Of a DNA stretch of 64,000 bases, positions 35,285 through 46,600 are shown in pieces. Numbering within the stretch: position 1 is the first letter of the stretch; each line of letters begins with the position of its first letter. Source of the DNA: Cornus controversa (Eukaryota; Streptophyta; Magnoliopsida; Cornales; Cornaceae); the NCBI GenBank assembly GCA_026545225.1, contig CM048846.1, forward strand, positions 90,723,270 to 90,787,269, given 5' to 3'. Under the pieces are notes generated by a model that made no database searches, was not told where the DNA came from, and was given only the letters and a program-made list of their open reading frames with translations. Made by a program: the position numbers and the translations under genes.

Positions 35285-35597
35285 TACTGTTTCCTCTGAA
35301 CATGTTATCAAGTTTAATTATCAATTCTCACCTTTCTTAAAGTACATATATATAAATACACAACTGTTTCCTCTCAACATGTTATCAAGTTTAATTATCA
35401 ATTCTCACCTTTCTTAAAGTACATATATATATATATATATATACACACAACTGTTTCCTCTCAACATGTTATCAAGTTTAATTATCAATTCTCACCTTTC
35501 TTAAAGTACATATATATATATATACAGACAACTGTTTCCTCTCAACATGTTATCAAGTTTAATTATCAATTCTCACCGTTCTTATATATATATATAA
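35285..35597. repeat. Four-copy minisatellite with AT-repeat spacers
   Basis: Four copies of a unit beginning ACTGTTTCCTCTCAACATGT start at 35285, 35363, 35450 and 35531. The 50-base core (through TTATCAATTCTCACC) is nearly invariant. The spacing differs through variable TATATA runs between copies. Confidence 0.92.
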
Positions 35598-36639
35598 GAA
35601 ACTATGACATGTACAATATGGAAATAAACTTGTGTATATGATATTGTATGCATGTATGAATGCATTTTTAACTAACATCTCCCATCTCGAAAGTCACAGT
35701 GACACAAACACATTAAAAAAATATATATAGTAACAAAGTAAAGGTCATCTGACCTACTAGTTCTTGGGTTCCAATCATATTAAATATGCATGGATTAATT
35801 TGCTTATTTAATTTCAAGTGTCATGCATGGCAATTAAATAGATATAGCAGTATTTAGAACTCGCATTTGACCATGTCCCAAACATGACCATTAAGGGTGC
35901 CATGCCTACTGCAGCACAGATTAGGCTAGGACATGAGTACTCTAACTAGGATACAAACTGTATACAGATAATGATGAATTAGAGGAGTGAACTCTTCAGT
36001 CATCACTGTAATTCGTATGCATACAAGAAATATATGTATATGATTTATATATGTGTGATACATTAGAGCTACAATATTCAGAGATGTAAGAAATTTTGTT
36101 GTCTGTCTTCTGATGAATGAGAGAAAAAATATATATATGTTCATTGATTCAGGCCTTTCAAAGACTGAGTACTTCTTTGATATTGTAGCTAAAACTAAAA
36201 TGTGATACTATCAAATGAAGAAACTAATTGATTGCACCATTCCAAAAGTATCAATCATCACAATCAACACATATCAACTCAAAAACATCATTTAAAAGAG
36301 CATTCCAAAATTGCATGTTACCCATAACAGTGGGCAAATATATTCACCGTCTTCGATGAACTAAAATGAGAATTCTCAACATGGTCAAAGAATGACTTGT
36401 CAGATAATCATAGACAAGGTAATGCCCCGCTAATAAGGTCAATCCATGGAGAAATCAACAAATCATAAAAGTTAGCATGAAAAGGTGTAGCTTTGATCAC
36501 AACAATTTGAAATTTGAGTTGAACTTGAACCTACCTAAATAGGTCCATATCCAAAACCCCTCTTCTACTCCAATGTATGAAATAAATCACAGGATGCATG
36601 GACTAATTGCAGACAAGAAAATCAAAACCCCAATTGAAA

Positions 36640-37446
36640 TCATCGTTTGATAGGCACCTTACATCGTTTAAATTCGCCAAGAAGTTCATGATCCCGAAAC
36701 CCAACAAGGAATTGGGCAAGTCCTTCAAGAAACAGAGCAGCCTGATAAACATTAGTAGCTGCCATAATCTCTGCAAGAACACTGCTTCGAAGCTTATTCG
36801 CATCCACGAAAACAGCCATCATCTCATCCATCTGTGCCCTCATGGCCTCCCCGAGCCGTTCCTTCTCGCCTTCCTTCCCTTCACACCTCGCCCAATAATC
36901 AACCGCCACTCGGTCCACAAACCCCGCCTGCACATTCCTCACCCGACCCACCAATGACGGCACCATCAGCCTCAACCCACATTCAATCTGCTCGATTCGG
37001 GTCATCAGATCCCTCGATGGGCTCTTCCACGCCATCGCAACATTCCAGGGCTTATCGAAGAATTCACAACCTTCCCCAATTTCAATGCCTCCATCATCGT
37101 TATCGTCGTCGTCAAGAGATGATCTGAGGAGGTTGATGTAGATGTAGGGGTGGAAATCGCCGAGCCAGAGGAAGGGTTTTTCGAGGGAATTGCGCCAGTC
37201 GGGGTAGAGAACCTGAGCGACGTCGTGAGAGGCGGCGAGGTCTAGGGCATCGAAATAGGCCCGGAAGTGGCGGTAGATCATTTCGACATGGGCGGAGAGG
37301 AGACTGTGGGAGAGAGAATCCGAGGACATGGAACGGCGGAGGTGGGGGAGGAGGGTGTTCTTGAGGGTTACGATCCATTCGGCGTAGTAGTCCTTGAATG
37401 GGCGTGTGGTCTTCTTGCGACCGAAGAGAGCTGTTGGGTGATTCAT
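36640..37446 (-). CDS. INP1: DOG1-domain protein, INP1-like (pollen aperture factor), 268 aa
   Basis: A single-exon gene. The protein opens MNHPTALFGRKKTTRPFKDY and continues with the DOG1-domain pattern: an aromatic YYAEW motif, a central HFRAYFDAL region (about residues 60-68), DVAQVLYPDWRNSLEKPFLW and a C-terminal helical part with AQMDEMMAVF and LAQFLVGF. It has no bZIP region, which excludes TGA factors. An acidic run (DDDDNDDGGIEIGE, about residues 112-125) interrupts the domain. Length, absence of introns and the acidic insert fit INAPERTURATE POLLEN 1, which marks sites on the microspore surface where pollen apertures form. DOG1 membership is secure, the INP1 identity less so. The gene is much more GC-rich than its surroundings, which creates long opposite-strand shadow frames. 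A GA/TA microsatellite lies 80 bases upstream of the start. Confidence 0.85.
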   Translation of the reverse strand: MNHPTALFGRKKTTRPFKDYYAEWIVTLKNTLLPHLRRSMSSDSLSHSLLSAHVEMIYRHFRAYFDALDLAASHDVAQVLYPDWRNSLEKPFLWLGDFHPYIYINLLRSSLDDDDNDDGGIEIGEGCEFFDKPWNVAMAWKSPSRDLMTRIEQIECGLRLMVPSLVGRVRNVQAGFVDRVAVDYWARCEGKEGEKERLGEAMRAQMDEMMAVFVDANKLRSSVLAEIMAATNVYQAALFLEGLAQFLVGFRDHELLGEFKRCKVPIKR

Positions 37447-37521
37447 CCATGAAGAATCAAGTAATTAGCATTCTAGGTTTCCTGAAGAAAGTGAAAGAAA
37501 CAGAGGAAATTGTGTGTGTGT

Positions 37522-37525
<4 letters not shown>

Positions 37526-37594
<69 letters not shown>
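37526..37594. repeat. Compound (TA)n(GA)n microsatellite upstream of the INP1-like gene
   Basis: About 14 TA units followed by about 20 GA units lie 80-150 bases upstream of the ATG, in the probable 5' UTR or core promoter. On the gene strand this reads (TC)n(TA)n. Confidence 0.9.
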
Positions 37595-37596
<2 letters not shown>

Positions 37597-37833
37597 TTAC
37601 ATACTGCTTTGAACATCTTGGGAAGATGTTGATGTTGAATGTGTTCTTGGATTTCTTTCTTCCTTCTATAGCAGAGAAGAGAATGGAAGCTTTTGGAGGG
37701 AAATGGAGGGTTTCAAAAGATCGTTGCTTTTTTTTCGCTATGTAATAGTAGTTGTTTGTAAGGGACTGTTTGGAACCGGAACGATGGGACAGTGAAACAA
37801 GAATATGTTATGCATACGTGTATATACTCGTAT

Positions 37834-38640
37834 TTAGAAAGCACGGACACTTTGTATAGGGGTGCCGTGCCCGTGTCGGACACTCGGACACGTGTTGGAC
37901 ACTCAATAGAAGTGTCCTAGAATTTTTTTTTTTAGGACACGACGGTGACACGGCAAGGACACTCGGGGGACACGGCGGGGTACATTTTGTAATTTTTAAA
38001 AGTGCAAAAAAACTCCTGAACTTTTTCAAAGTTACAAAAAGACCCTTTCAACTATTTTTTTGAGCATTTCAGCCCCTCATCTTTTAAAAGTTGACATCTT
38101 GACCCCTTAAAATAACTATAATGACATATATACCATTTAATATGACTATTATGCCCTTTTCTATATAAATATAGTATTTTCTAAAATAAAAAATTTTAAA
38201 AATAAAAAATAGTTAGATAAAATTCCTAAATAATAAATTTAGAAACAAAAAAATAAAAAAGCCAATAGAACTTTATTTAACATAAAGTAATGTTAGTAAT
38301 GTTGGTTTATTTGGTATTTTGTATTTAAATTTATTTGTTTGTTATTAAAAAAATGAGTAATATGCAAGATTTTAGTAGTGGGTTTTAATATAATGAACAT
38401 CATTTTTGAAAATACATTAATTGTTTGATAATAAATTGAAGTATTTGTGTGATTTATTATTTTTTTATTGTTAGATTTATGGTATTGTGGATATTGGTTA
38501 ACTTGTTGAATATATACTAATATATTATTTCATAGCCGTATTCCCGCCGTGTCGTGTCCTATTTTTTTTAAATTTGCTGTGTCACTGTGTCCGTGTCGTG
38601 TCGTACCCGTGTCCCGTGTCCGTGTCCATGCTTCTTAGAA
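37834..38640. mobile_element. Mutator-like MITE with GTGTCC-rich inverted ends
   Basis: The left end (TTAGAAAGCACGGACAC) and right end (complement of GTGTCCATGCTTCTTAGAA) are inverted repeats, each followed inward by tandem CCGTGTC/GACACGG motifs. Flanks TACTCGTAT (37825-37833) and GTCTCGTAT (38641-38649) look like a decayed 9-bp target duplication with seven matching bases. There is no transposase; the core is AT-rich. It resembles a family that is widespread in plant genomes. Confidence 0.75.
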
Positions 38641-38879
38641 GTCTCGTATATATTTTTATGATTGATCTTTCGAGTTGGATTTAATGTCCATAGAAAGAGA
38701 GGCTAAAAAGAGAATTGTGGATCCAGTGAAAACCATAATGAGATTTGTGGTAAAGCCCACCGAATTTGTAAATATTATACTAATTGAAAAAGTTGGGCCC
38801 AAAATATAAAAGAATGGTGGTAAAGCCTGAAATGTAAATTCACTATTTTTGGATATGCTATATATATATATATATATAT

Positions 38880-40152
38880 GAGTAATGATATCTTGCTCAC
38901 CGGTGAGCAAGATAATTTATCCACACTTTGTATAGTGACCACTAGATTTAATCTAATGACCACATTCCAAACTCACTTGAACTCTTTCCAAAAATTACAA
39001 AACCACTCTCTAGCTATTTAATTTTGGAATTTTATTATTACTGGTGGATTATCAATTCCTTACCTATTGTAAATAAATAAATAAATAAATTACCAAAAGT
39101 AACCAATTTAATAATTTCTTGATATGTCATCTTCTTCTATGTTCTGCCACAACACTGAATGATTGTTAAAAATTTTATCTCTAAGCATACCAAAAATTAT
39201 TTCTAAACATATTAAAAATTATCTTGAATTTAGGGTCTTTCTGTTCGGAAGAACAAAAGAAGAATTAAAATAAAAGACATTTGAGATGAGTATATGATGA
39301 AGTGTTGTTACTATCGAATGCATACATCTATTGACTTATCATTATCAAAAAGGAAATTAATTAAAAAAATAATAATTTTAAAATATCATTCTTATTGCTG
39401 GAATTTAATGCATATGATGTAAATATATGTATAAATTTACAAGCACATACTTCTTGATTCTATAGTCATCATTTGTTTAAACATATATTTCTTGATTCTA
39501 TAGTTATAATTTGTTTAAACATATACTTTTTGATTCTACAGTCATCATTTGTTTAAACATATATTTCTTGATTCTATAGTCTTCTTGATTCTATAGTCAT
39601 GATTTGTTTAAACATATACTTCTTGATTCTACGGTCATCATTTATTTAAACATCATGTGCGTGTATATTTATACACATATTTACATCATATGCATTAAAT
39701 TAAACCAACAATAAGAATGATATTTCAAAACTATTCTTTTTTTAATTAATTTTCTTTCAAGTGATGATAGCAACAACACTTTATCATATATTAATCTTAA
39801 ATGTCTTTTATTTTAGTTTTTCTTTTGTTCTTCTGAACAAAAAGACCCTAAATTAAAAATAATTTTTGATATGTTTAGAGATGAAATTTTCAACAATGAT
39901 TTAGAGTTGTGACAGAACGAAAAAGAAGATGGCATATCAGGAAATTATTCAATTGGTTACTTTATTTATTTTTACAGAATTGGTAATCCACCCATAATAA
40001 TAAAATTCCAAAATTAAATAGTTAGATAATAGTTTTGTAGTTTTTGAAAAGAGTTCAAGTGGGTTTGGAATGTGACCGTTGGATTAAATCTAACGACCAA
40101 TATATAAAGTGTGGATAAATTATTTTGTTCACCGGTGAGTAAGAGATCACTA

Positions 40153-40155
<3 letters not shown>
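38880..40155. mobile_element. 1.28 kb near-perfect palindrome (long foldback element) in a (TA)n tract
   Basis: Arms at about 38880-39445 and 39655-40155 are inverted copies of each other with scattered mismatches and indels. The centre (about 39450-39650) is a tandem array of a CTTGATTCTATAGTCATCAT unit. The ends read GAGTA(A/G)TGAT, and just inside the left end is a perfect 20-base palindrome, CTTGCTCACCGGTGAGCAAG (38892-38911). Both sides are (TA)n runs, so the target is a TA microsatellite. Neither arm encodes a protein. Confidence 0.88.
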
Positions 40156-40197
<42 letters not shown>

Positions 40198-40694
40198 TAT
40201 TTTTGGGATATTTGGTATTGTATTAGGGTTGCAAATGAGTTGAAGTGTGAATCAACAACTTGGATTCAACTTTTTAGAAGGTTCCACCGGTGTTTGTTCA
40301 TTGAGAAATGAGTCAAGCTTGAGCCTAACCAAGAATTGCTTCAGTATTTAACAATTACTATAACACAACATATAAAGATTGATTAAAATGTTAGAGAAAA
40401 GCTATTCAATGCTGCAATAACACTAACATGTTGCGACTTGTAATGATTAAATTTATTGATAATTGAGTCTGAGGAACAAAAGAATACAATTTATTGATGG
40501 TGAAAAAGTCTAAAAACAACGAAATCCAAACAAGGAAGGCGAAAGAGACTATGCTATCAGGCTCCACAAGAAACAACATTACATATGGTGCAAGAAACAA
40601 CATTACATAGGACCCGAAAGCAAGGTTGGAAATGCCGGTTTAGTTTAGATTTTCTACTTTCATCTGTGCTATCATCAGTGAGAGAGAGAACATT

Positions 40695-43600
40695 TCATCC
40701 CCATCTAACTATAGCAGAACCCCATGTAAGACCGGCACCAAAACCTGCTGCTGCAATGGTATGACCCGACTGTATCTTCCCACTTCGAACAGCTTCATCC
40801 AACGCCAATGGAATGGATGCAGCGCTTGTGTTACCATAATTTGCTAAATTTGATATGACTCGTTCAGATGAAACTTCTAAACGCGTTGCAACTGCATCAA
40901 TGATCCTCTGATTTGCCTGCATTGACCAATTCTTTTTAGTACTCTGATCAAAATTAGATGTATAAAATTGCATTTTCAAGGAAGAATGACTTCACATTGA
41001 ACCTCTACCACTAAACTCATGTAAAATTCTTTCCTCTAAAGTATCCGATTTACATTATTGCACGGATAACAGAAATTAATTTTGGACCAAAAAACGAACT
41101 CTCACGGTGAAGTTACAGAGCCAAAGAATACACATAATCTTTGACATGTAACTCCAACTGTCATATATTCTTTTAAATGGTACGCATATGTAACATTTCT
41201 TTTACTTTTTTCCACCAAGGGAAACAGCACTGTAAATCAATTTAACAGCCACTAGATGTCATTGTTCATTACAAGTCCATATAGAACACACGCCAATGAT
41301 CACAAAAGCATATGGAAGTGAAAATCTGCACAAACACACACCATCACCCGCGCGTTTCCCTGTCTGCTACATATACGAAATCATTCCGTGCTTAAACTCG
41401 AGCATAGGAACAGTCTCACCATTCAATTTTACCTTTCCCCTAATAGTAGCAGTTGTGGTAATGACAAGTATCATACCTGATGGAGCAATAACCAATCAAT
41501 GCTAGATTTAGTGAGACCAGCCTTTTCAAGGGCAGACTCAATTGACTGCGGCACACATCGACAAGCAAAGCGGAAGACCTCTTTACCATTCATCTGGATG
41601 CAGGAATAAGAGTGTCGTCTTGGAGAGAAGCCTAACACTGACCCGTTAGAACCCAATGCATGATCCGCCTCGTTTTCTTTCATGGTGGCATTCAATTGCC
41701 TGAATAAGAAGGGGAAAAGGCAGTCAAGCCTCATTCAGCACAAAGAGGATTATAATACATCCCTATCCAAGGAGATTATAACACAAACCTTAGGCCATCA
41801 CCATCACTATGCATGTCAAACCCATATAAACCATCCTCCTCCGTATCGCAGGCCTGTAGAATAATTCTGATATCAGTATAGATGCTAGAATACTTCTCCC
41901 ACAGGCATGACCTATTTGTGGAAGAAAAGCAGATAAATCTCACTTCCAAGCAACAAGAACAGGTTATTCTGGATACCACGGTGAGAGACAAATATGATTG
42001 ACTAATTAAAGCCATCCATTATAAAGCGTTGAGGAGATTTGTCGCCTGAAGGTTGTTTCAGTTTGGTACAAAAGCATATATAAATAGCTAAAAGACAATA
42101 CAAAAGAAAACACAGTTTCAAATTGCTTATACTCGTTCTAACATCTTAGTTCACCTGCAGAGACAAGGAGTGGAGAGATGGTGTATGCAATGATGATACA
42201 TGAGGTCTCAAGATGCATAGGTCTAATTTATCAAAAAAAGAAAAGACGTGTAGGTCTAAAGCAAGGAAATATTCACTTATATGAATAAATTGCACATTAA
42301 ATGCAACTTGGGGAGCCAACATAAAACCAAATCTGGTCATTGATAGGCTTGGACAGAGCTTTTTTGTTGCTTGGGTTGAAAATTTTCAACCAACCTCAAT
42401 TTGGGTTGGCTATGACGGAGGTGCCACCAAACCGAGCATAAGTCGAATCCCATTTATATTATTATTAGTATTATTGTTAAAACAGTAGTACACGCCGCCT
42501 CGACCAATCCGAACCCGACTAGCCCAAGCCTTACCCAAGCTCATAAAAATAAGCTCAAGTTGGGCTCATCGGGTTGGAGGCCAGGTTGTACTCAGATTTG
42601 AGTTAAGAATTTTATACTTTGGGTGGAGCTTGGGTGGAACCCTCAATCCGTGCAAAGGCACAACCTACCTGAGTTGCGTTCCTAGATGGGACTCATTAAT
42701 CCTGTAGCCTCAAGTCTCATGCAAAGTACAAGTCTTCACTACTTACACATTTAAGGCCAGACAAACTTATAGTTTCAACAATCATGGGGAACCTTCAAAA
42801 GTTTGCACTCAAAAAATAAATACATAATAGAACTAAAATCAAAGACAGGAAATCGGATAATTCTTGAACAGTAAAGTATCATGTTGCCGACCAGCCATCC
42901 CATTTTGTTTAGACATCATTTTTTACAAACTCCATGAGGCAGCCCGTAGTAAGATACTATACGATCCTATGAGTTGACGAAAGATGTTAAAAGATGTTAC
43001 ATGGAATCATAACATGTGGGGTATTATTGCAATTGTGCATAATATATTATAACTATATCACTCTCTCTCATTTCTACTCTTCTGCATTTACTTTCTCCTT
43101 TGCATAAGCCCTAACACCAAGTTGACAACAGAGCGTCAAGACCACAAGAGTTACCTCTGCCATTCAAGATCATTGGTAACTGACACATTGCCAGTGTCAG
43201 CATGTATGGATGCTAATGTCAGCACTGTCTGTGACCACTATCAAATCAACATGCTATATCATCTGATAAATCTTTAGTTCAATCAATTATCTTGACATTG
43301 TAAAATATTTTTTTGTCACCAGCAATCTAGGAAGTCTTGTCATTGCAACTGGAATGATTTAGCACAAAATTTGATAGGTAAGCCATTCATAGTGTTGCTA
43401 AATTCAAAGAACACCTTCAGAGAAATTACAAGTCGTGGGTTCGAGGTGATGAATAAAGGAGGGAAGGTTTACACATGATGTGATGGAATTCCCAGGTAGG
43501 CAGGGCTGGAGTGGAAGTTGACAACTGATCCACCGGAGAGAGAGAGAGAGGTCACCAGATACTTTTCAGTTTTCAGTCTAGGCCTTATTAAGATAAATCT

Positions 43601-46600
43601 TGAGGTGTAACGAAAAAGTGATGGGGATGAGACAAGACTGGATTGAGTTTTCTAATCTCCTCTAAAGGTAGAATGAGAGTTGGGTCTATTTATAATTGAG
43701 GTAAGCAAGAAGGTGCTCATTCCAATGTCACTTGGCAGTTGGGCAATAGGATGCCTCCATGTGCACTGGAGCTGTTGGACTAGGAATGAAATAGGGGTCA
43801 CATTGCAGCTACAGCACTGATGACTTTGGCTATAGGGGTGTATGGGTGTAGTCGAAACAGCAAGCTTCGCTTATAATTCGCACCAGCAGAGCAATCTAAT
43901 TCCTCCACGTATTCAGGGACAATCCCTCGGGTGGTGGTCACGTATGGTAAATTTGGTCCGTCATAGTGTTGTCACATCATAAGGGCATATTTTATCTACA
44001 AGTCAAATGATGTCTCTCTCCAGGCAAGGTCAAGGTGTGTACAAATCTCGAGACAACATCATCTTGAAGCATCCAGAACTTCAACCACCAAACCAAACAC
44101 ACCTAGGATCCTAGTGGGCCAAGTCATGTCTGCGTACCTTGAAGTGAGGTATGGCGAGTTAGCCCTGCATTCCAGTTATTCATGTACCTTAAGGTGGATA
44201 TGATGAGTCATCTGTACATTGACTGATGAACGCCTCCTTGAATCCTGCTCCCAACTGACTTATCAAAGTGAAAGAGGTAGTTTGGGAACCTCAACACCAT
44301 GCATATTTACTTTTCAAAGTGGACATCTATTGTGGTGTATCCATAAAATGAAATATTTGCACTTTTCTGAGAGACGGTGAACTCTCAGTAGTTGTTTTAT
44401 GTGAATGTAACTAAACTACTTTTTGCATTTCCACTAATTTTTATAAATAAATCACAGCTAAAATAGTGAAAGCACAAATATAAATTTAAATATATTAAAA
44501 TTTCTTTTTCCTTTAAAAATTTGATAGCCATCTTTAAGAACTATAGGAAAGTGATACATATCAAAAAGGAAAAAGAAAAACTGTAGGACAGTGACAACGG
44601 TTTTTCTCTCAAAGTTGTTGCTTAGAAAATGAAGTTAGTTATGTTCTTAGTGGAGATTTTCCCACGTAAAGGCATTTTCTTAGGCACTATAATAGCTGTG
44701 ATTATTTTATTTTATTAAAATGTTATTCCATGGTGCAGTATCTTCTCTATAACAAAGAAATGCAATTTTTGTACTTCTTTGGTCAAGAAATCAGAATTTA
44801 ATAATTATTACATTGATCTTTGAAAACTCAAATTAAAAAATAGAGTTTCCTGGTCATTAAATGGAAGAATATAGGCAAAATAAGAATAAAAAATAGAAAG
44901 GATAGAAGAATGAGGTTTAGAAGTGTTTCTCAAGTTACTGTCAAAACCAAGTATTGAAACGGTTGCATGGTCATCCTGTGATGGCCATTGCAACACTGTC
45001 ACTGACCATAACGGTCAGTATAGTGCCATAACGAATAGTTAATAGTAACGACCGATAAATTTCATTCCAACTGCCATATTGGCATATAACACTAAGATAC
45101 TGTTGCGTAATGGCATTGCATAACGGTATCGACCAAATTTTAAAACCATGGCAAGCCCTCGTATTGATCCTATACCTTTAGACTCAACGTCTACATCTTT
45201 GCCAGTACCCTATTTATTGCATCATATTTGGTGTCTTTTTTTCGTCTGAGGAGTTAGAGATAAAATAAAAGTTTGATATTTTAGTAATTCCGCCATAGCC
45301 CTTGGTTGCTCCTACTTCATCAACTCCCTCCTGAATCATCAATTTTTAGGAGCCTCAGGTCACATGACTATATGCCATATTTATTAACTTCATACAACAC
45401 ATGCTTCATCATCATCATCACCACCTTGCCTTTATTCCATATGAATGAGGTCGGCCACATGAATTCTCTTTTTTCATTCTTTTCTATTACATGCCATCTT
45501 TCTTATAATATTTAACGTTTTAAAATCATTTCTAATGATTTCATCTCATGTCAACTTCGGACACCCTCTTTGCCTCCTACCTTCTATCCAAATTAGTCTT
45601 CCATCTTCTTAGCAGAACATCTATGGATCTTCTCTTACAACACATGCTTTAGTAGAGAAAAGGTGAGATTGGCTTCTGGTTCTTTAAATCTATGCGAAGC
45701 AAAGGTTCTATTTCAGTTTCAGATTCTATTACTTTTTCCACCCAGCCCGTGTTCCGAGTTTTTCAACAAATCTCCAATGTTGGAATAGCACTACCACAGC
45801 TTTGGAATGTAATTTTCTCCATCTCATTGCATGCTTCAGGACTTTAGCAATGATGAGAATGATTGGCACTGATAGTAAGAGGGGTGGCCTTTACTTCTTA
45901 AATTATGAACCTCCTGAACTACAACCAAGGAATTTCATTAACAGGTCATGCTGCTGACAGGTCGCTCCAATGGCACTGAATATTAGACCAACCACCTAAT
46001 TTTTTTGTTAGATATGCTGCTTTCTGCCTTATTTGTCAATATAAATGGCCTTCATTTAAATGTGAAGCTTGTGTGCTTGCAGAAAATATTTCAGTGTCCC
46101 TTATCCTCCTTGTTTGAATAGAAACTCTAGCTCGTTTCATTCTTGTTCACACCAATAAACTACAATTAATGTATCCCCAGAACACAGAAAACACATCTGC
46201 TTATATACAAGTTCATATACGTATGTTACAGAACAAAATAGAGCCGTTACCTGTACTAATACAGCACCAGCAGCATCCCCGAAGAGAATACAGGTCCCTC
46301 TATCTGTCCAATCAACATAACGAGAAAGAGCATCCGCACCAATCACAAGAACATTGTTAAATCCACCTCCTGCAGTTTACAATAGGAGTTGCTGTTACAA
46401 CCATAGAAACAGTAATTGAAATGTCAATACATTAAACAAATTGTTACCCCTTATATAACAAGCAGCAGAAACTAGGCCCAACACAAACCCGCTACAAGCA
46501 GCAGTAATATCATAAGCCAATGGATTTCTTTTGCAGCCAAGGGCTTTTTGGATCTGACATATGCAGCAAAAAAGTAGAGGAAGAACGTGTAAGAGTCTTT

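Larger units (their letters stand above)
27720..36639. other. 8.9 kb gene-poor intergenic region
   Basis: No protein gene is supported here. The region holds the TPP upstream sequence, tandem repeats (28270-28370, 28440-28720 and 29020-29200), an ACGT-motif cluster (29543-29686), a retrotransposon LTR fragment (30441-30740), a 980-bp Mutator-like MITE (32827-33806), two small foldbacks (34625-34722 and 34946-35126), a four-copy minisatellite (35285-35597) and (TA)n runs. Small reading frames such as 30802-31050 have no recognisable family. Confidence 0.6.
41854..46250 (-). other. KASIII intron 5 (4.4 kb)
   Basis: Contains one arm of the inverted repeat (44515-44730) and the RTE LINE insertion (45407-45635). 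Near 43600-43800 is a TATA-bearing segment (TATAAATAG, minus strand) that could be an old LTR fragment, but no boundaries are visible. I see no gene inside. Confidence 0.6.

Noticed and set aside
36607-37452. Long plus-strand frames opposite the INP1-like gene
   Set aside because: They are shadows of the GC-rich coding strand and encode Pro/His/Arg-rich, low-complexity products with no family.
43010-43160. Possible copia LTR end and primer site in KASIII intron 5
   Set aside because: ACCAAGTTGACAACAGAGC only loosely resembles a TTGGTATCAGAGC-type motif, and no LTR boundary or second copy was seen.
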